Origin: an uncultured Hyphomonadaceae bacterium
GTDB lineage: Bacteria; Pseudomonadota; Alphaproteobacteria; Caulobacterales; Maricaulaceae
NCBI GenBank assembly: GCA_913058335.1
Contig: CAJXPX010000009.1
Location: 1 to 64,000, forward strand
Reading direction: 5' to 3'
Length of the DNA: 64,000 bases
This document shows positions 63,694-64,000 of the stretch, piece by piece (position 1 is the first letter of the stretch; the number at the start of each line of letters is the position of its first letter). The notes beneath the pieces were generated by a model, which was given only the letters and a program-made list of their open reading frames with translations, made no database searches and had not been told where the DNA came from. The position numbers were made by a program, and so were the translations under genes.

Positions 63694-64000
63694 ATGACAT
63701 CATCACGCAATAGCGGATTTCAAAGAAAAACAGGCAAGAAAACACGTCAGGGTCCGGATTCATCTGACTCAGACGGCGGGCCCCGCAAAAAAGCTTACGG
63801 GATGCGCTCTCATGGAGCCACTTCCAAGCCGCGATCCCCGAAATCCAGAAGGAAAGATGACTCATCGCGGTCGGATCATAAGCCGCGTCGGTCCGGATCG
63901 GGACGTGAAGGCGGCGCCGGATGGATTTGGGGCACTCATGCGGCCCTAGCGGCCCTGTCCAACCCCAGCCGAACAATTCACGAAGTTCTGATTACAGAAG
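63694..64000 (+). CDS. rlmB: SpoU/TrmH-family rRNA 2'-O-methyltransferase, RlmB-like (partial, truncated by window end)
   Basis: Basic disordered N-terminus then GWIWGTHAALAALSNPSRTIHEVLITE, the RlmB substrate-binding domain start. Confidence 0.8.
   Translation, partial: MTSSRNSGFQRKTGKKTRQGPDSSDSDGGPRKKAYGMRSHGATSKPRSPKSRRKDDSSRSDHKPRRSGSGREGGAGWIWGTHAALAALSNPSRTIHEVLITE

Noticed and set aside
63674-63976. 100-aa minus-strand ORF at the right edge
   Set aside because: Antisense to the rlmB-like reading frame, which has clear family similarity.
1-64000. Mobile elements, CRISPR arrays, toxin-antitoxin or phage-defence islands
   Set aside because: No transposase, integrase, regular repeat-spacer pattern or recognisable defence gene seen on either strand.

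Overview
This 64 kb window is a chromosomal housekeeping region, most likely from an alphaproteobacterium (Hyphomonadaceae/Maricaulales-like on gene content; inference only). I saw no phage, IS element, CRISPR array or recognisable defence island. Left to right it contains: tRNA-Leu and lipB; two DUF805 genes; a kef antiporter / ATP12 chaperone / rluC-type / crcB run; rarA and a degP/Q protease; a BlaI-M56 (BlaR-like) regulatory locus; ileS; folE; a PQQ-dependent sugar dehydrogenase; pccA/pccB; an RND efflux operon; a LOG protein; a GAF/fRMsr protein; gap and ppc; an ECF sigma/ChrR pair; uvrB; glpK; tRNA-Ile(CAU); tandem DUF547 genes; and the S10-spc-alpha ribosomal operon (tuf to rplQ), preceded by tRNA-Gly, tRNA-Tyr and a partial rlmB. 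The most unusual observations are: (1) ribosomal protein L15 fused through a Lys/Ala linker to a C-terminal DUF2853-like domain, with low-complexity tails also on L22 and L3; (2) rarA, and possibly ppc, lacking a canonical start codon and apparently starting at ATT just after an upstream stop; (3) a BlaI-M56 locus with a textbook double TACAnnTGTA operator, in which the expected C-terminal half of the M56 protein is a separate overlapping ORF carrying an LRR-like segment; (4) a ChrR-like anti-sigma factor without the expected zinc ligands; (5) several perfect palindromes and a structured, unannotated intergenic region.
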